NCBI RefSeq assembly: GCF_000331575.1
Contig: NZ_ANOK01000003.1
Location: forward strand, 124,001 to 188,000
Direction: 5' to 3'
Source of the DNA: Calidifontibacillus oryziterrae
GTDB lineage: Bacteria; Bacillota; Bacilli; Bacillales; Bacillaceae_J
DNA length: 64,000 bases
Part shown: in pieces, positions 62,804 to 64,000 of the stretch
How the letters are laid out: each line of letters begins with the position of its first letter
Position numbering within the stretch: position 1 is the stretch's first letter
Position numbers and translations under genes: made by a program
Notes under the pieces: model-generated
Seen by the model: the letters and a program-made list of their open reading frames with translations, nothing else
Database searches by the model: none
What the model was told of the DNA's origin: nothing

Positions 62804-64000
62804 TTTGCTTAATGTAAAAGATAATATAAATGCATAACGAGCTAATTGTAATGAGTGCTCCATAATTTATTAGTATTTCCCAAAATTTATATGGCCAGGA
62901 GAGCGTAAGATCGTTTGCGATAGTTGGTATTACTTGCTTATTAGTTAAGGTGTATAGGTTTCCATATAATGGGTTCCAAAGTAAAACTGTGAAAATTGCG
63001 GCAAAGAAACCCTGCATTAGTCTTGCAATGAAAAATGGCTGAAAGCGAATGTCGGTTTCTGCTAAAATACTGGCAACCTGGGCTTGTACTGAAAAGCCAC
63101 TGAATCCTAAAATAAAGCTTGTTATAATAATTTTATTAAATAAGTCTGTTCCTTCTGATAAACTAGTTAACTGACTTCCTAACGTGATTTCAAATAGACC
63201 AGAAATAAGTGGTAATGCTAATTGTGTTGATAGCCCAAATAAGGCTAGAGTGTTGCTGAAAAATATTGCCGCAATCTCTGTTATGTTTACAATATTAAGC
63301 AATCGGTTAAAAACAGAGAATAAAATAATAAAACCGCCAATCATCAATAAAGTATGTATGGATGAGATAACAGCATCTCCTAATAATTTTCCTAATGGTC
63401 GACGATCCTTTAGTCTAGTTTTATGAAGAACAATAAATGCTTCCTTTATTGAAAATGTGGTTTTTGCAGTTTGGAAATTTTTCTCTGGATCATTTTTTCC
63501 ATGAAATCTCATCATTACCCCTACACATAAGTTACCTAAATAATGCGAGATTGCTAACAATAATCCAACCTGTGGATTGTTAAAAAAACCGACTGAGATT
63601 GCCCCAAATATAAATAGGGGATTGGATGAATTTGTAAACGAAACTAAACGTTCAGCTTCGATAGCAGTTAATTGTTTTTCTTGACGAAGTCTAGCTGTTA
63701 ATTTAGCACCTGCCGGGAAACCGGATGCCATCCCCATCGCCCAAACAAAACCTCCAATACCTGGAACTTTAAATACAGGGCGCATGAGTGGTTCCAACAA
63801 TACTCCAATAAATTTAACGACACCATAACCAATTAATAATTCTGACACAATGAAGAAGGGAAGTAATGATGGGAACACAACATTCCACCACATATCTAAT
63901 CCACGTTTGGAAGCTTCTAACGATTCCCTTGGAAAAAAGATTAATCCGAATGCAATGAGTGTTATTGATACTGCTAACAGTATTGTTTTCAGCTTGGAAC
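62790..64000 (-). CDS. ylbJ: YlbJ, sporulation integral membrane protein (5' end missing)
   Basis: A multi-helix membrane protein whose frame runs beyond the right edge (about 403 codons present). The window's last bases still read in frame (SKLKTILLAVSITLIAFG), so only a few codons are missing. Motifs FPSLLPFFIVSELLIGYG near the start and SGFPAGAKL, SFTNSSNPLFIFGAIS match YlbJ, a nucleoside-transporter-like (Gate domain) protein needed for sporulation in B. subtilis. Convergent with coaD. Confidence 0.92.
   Translation of the reverse strand, partial: SKLKTILLAVSITLIAFGLIFFPRESLEASKRGLDMWWNVVFPSLLPFFIVSELLIGYGVVKFIGVLLEPLMRPVFKVPGIGGFVWAMGMASGFPAGAKLTARLRQEKQLTAIEAERLVSFTNSSNPLFIFGAISVGFFNNPQVGLLLAISHYLGNLCVGVMMRFHGKNDPEKNFQTAKTTFSIKEAFIVLHKTRLKDRRPLGKLLGDAVISSIHTLLMIGGFIILFSVFNRLLNIVNITEIAAIFFSNTLALFGLSTQLALPLISGLFEITLGSQLTSLSEGTDLFNKIIITSFILGFSGFSVQAQVASILAETDIRFQPFFIARLMQGFFAAIFTVLLWNPLYGNLYTLTNKQVIPTIANDLTLSWPYKFWEILINYGALITISSLCIYIIFYIKQIKRG

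Overview
This 64-kb window is chromosomal core DNA of a low-GC, aerobic, endospore-forming member of the Bacillaceae (Bacillus in the broad sense; I cannot fix the species). Nearly every gene has a recognisable Bacillus subtilis counterpart, and the order follows the B. subtilis ykuE-to-ylbJ stretch in compressed form: ykuE, ykuJ, darB (ykuL), ykuS, ykuV, ktrC, rnjA, rpoY, ykrA, defB, ykyA, pdhABCD, sr1P, speA, yktA, ykzI, suhB, ylaF, typA, ylaH, ylaI, ylaJ, ylaK, ylaN, ftsW, pycA, ctaA-G, ylbA-G, rsmD, coaD, ylbJ. TTG and GTG starts behind strong Shine-Dalgarno (SD) sequences are common, and I moved about twenty starts downstream of the longest reading frame on that basis. There are no rRNA or tRNA genes, insertion sequences, prophage or CRISPR arrays.

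Layout. 0-7 kb is accessory-like: the first codons of a likely chemoreceptor, a Tat-exported metallophosphoesterase, an SLC13 transporter, a PucG-like aminotransferase, small unknown proteins, and a coupled MBL-hydrolase/glutaredoxin pair. 7-14 kb holds signalling and RNA genes: ykuJ, the c-di-AMP receptor darB, a TerC-family Mn2+ exporter behind a yybP-ykoY riboswitch, ykuS, ykuV, ktrC, RNase J1 with the RNA polymerase epsilon subunit, a HAD phosphatase and peptide deformylase. 14-20 kb is ykyA and the pyruvate dehydrogenase operon. 20-33 kb mixes envelope and metabolic genes (thioredoxin-like lipoprotein, ArAE exporter, polysaccharide deacetylase, asnB, C39 and M23 peptidase-like proteins, nitronate monooxygenase, suhB) with the dual-function SR1/SR1P RNA next to arginine decarboxylase speA. 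33-41 kb is typA and the yla genes through ftsW. 41-52 kb is pyruvate carboxylase and the caa3 oxidase cluster with heme A synthesis. 52-64 kb is the ylb region: sporulation and envelope proteins, the Ric-complex subunit YlbF, and the ylbH-leader RNA before rsmD-coaD-ylbJ.

How the parts connect. Carbon flow around pyruvate is strongly represented: PDH, pyruvate carboxylase, the CcpN-type SR1/SR1P locus, and a cre-like site before darB. In B. subtilis DarB controls pyruvate carboxylase and Rel, and KtrC is itself a c-di-AMP target, so three nodes of that network lie within about 37 kb. Sporulation genes (ylaJ, ylbD, ylbJ) indicate a spore former.

Most novel signals: (1) the ylbH-leader RNA contains a 33-codon reading frame whose SD is sequestered in the main stem; (2) two roughly 90% identical, cloverleaf-like intergenic elements of about 150 nt, plus a third, unrelated GC-rich folded element, all between convergent genes; (3) two exact CcpN-operator matches 33 bp apart at the SR1 promoter; (4) unannotated small reading frames for a zinc-ribbon protein and a basic 23-mer. 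I found no previously undescribed multi-gene system.
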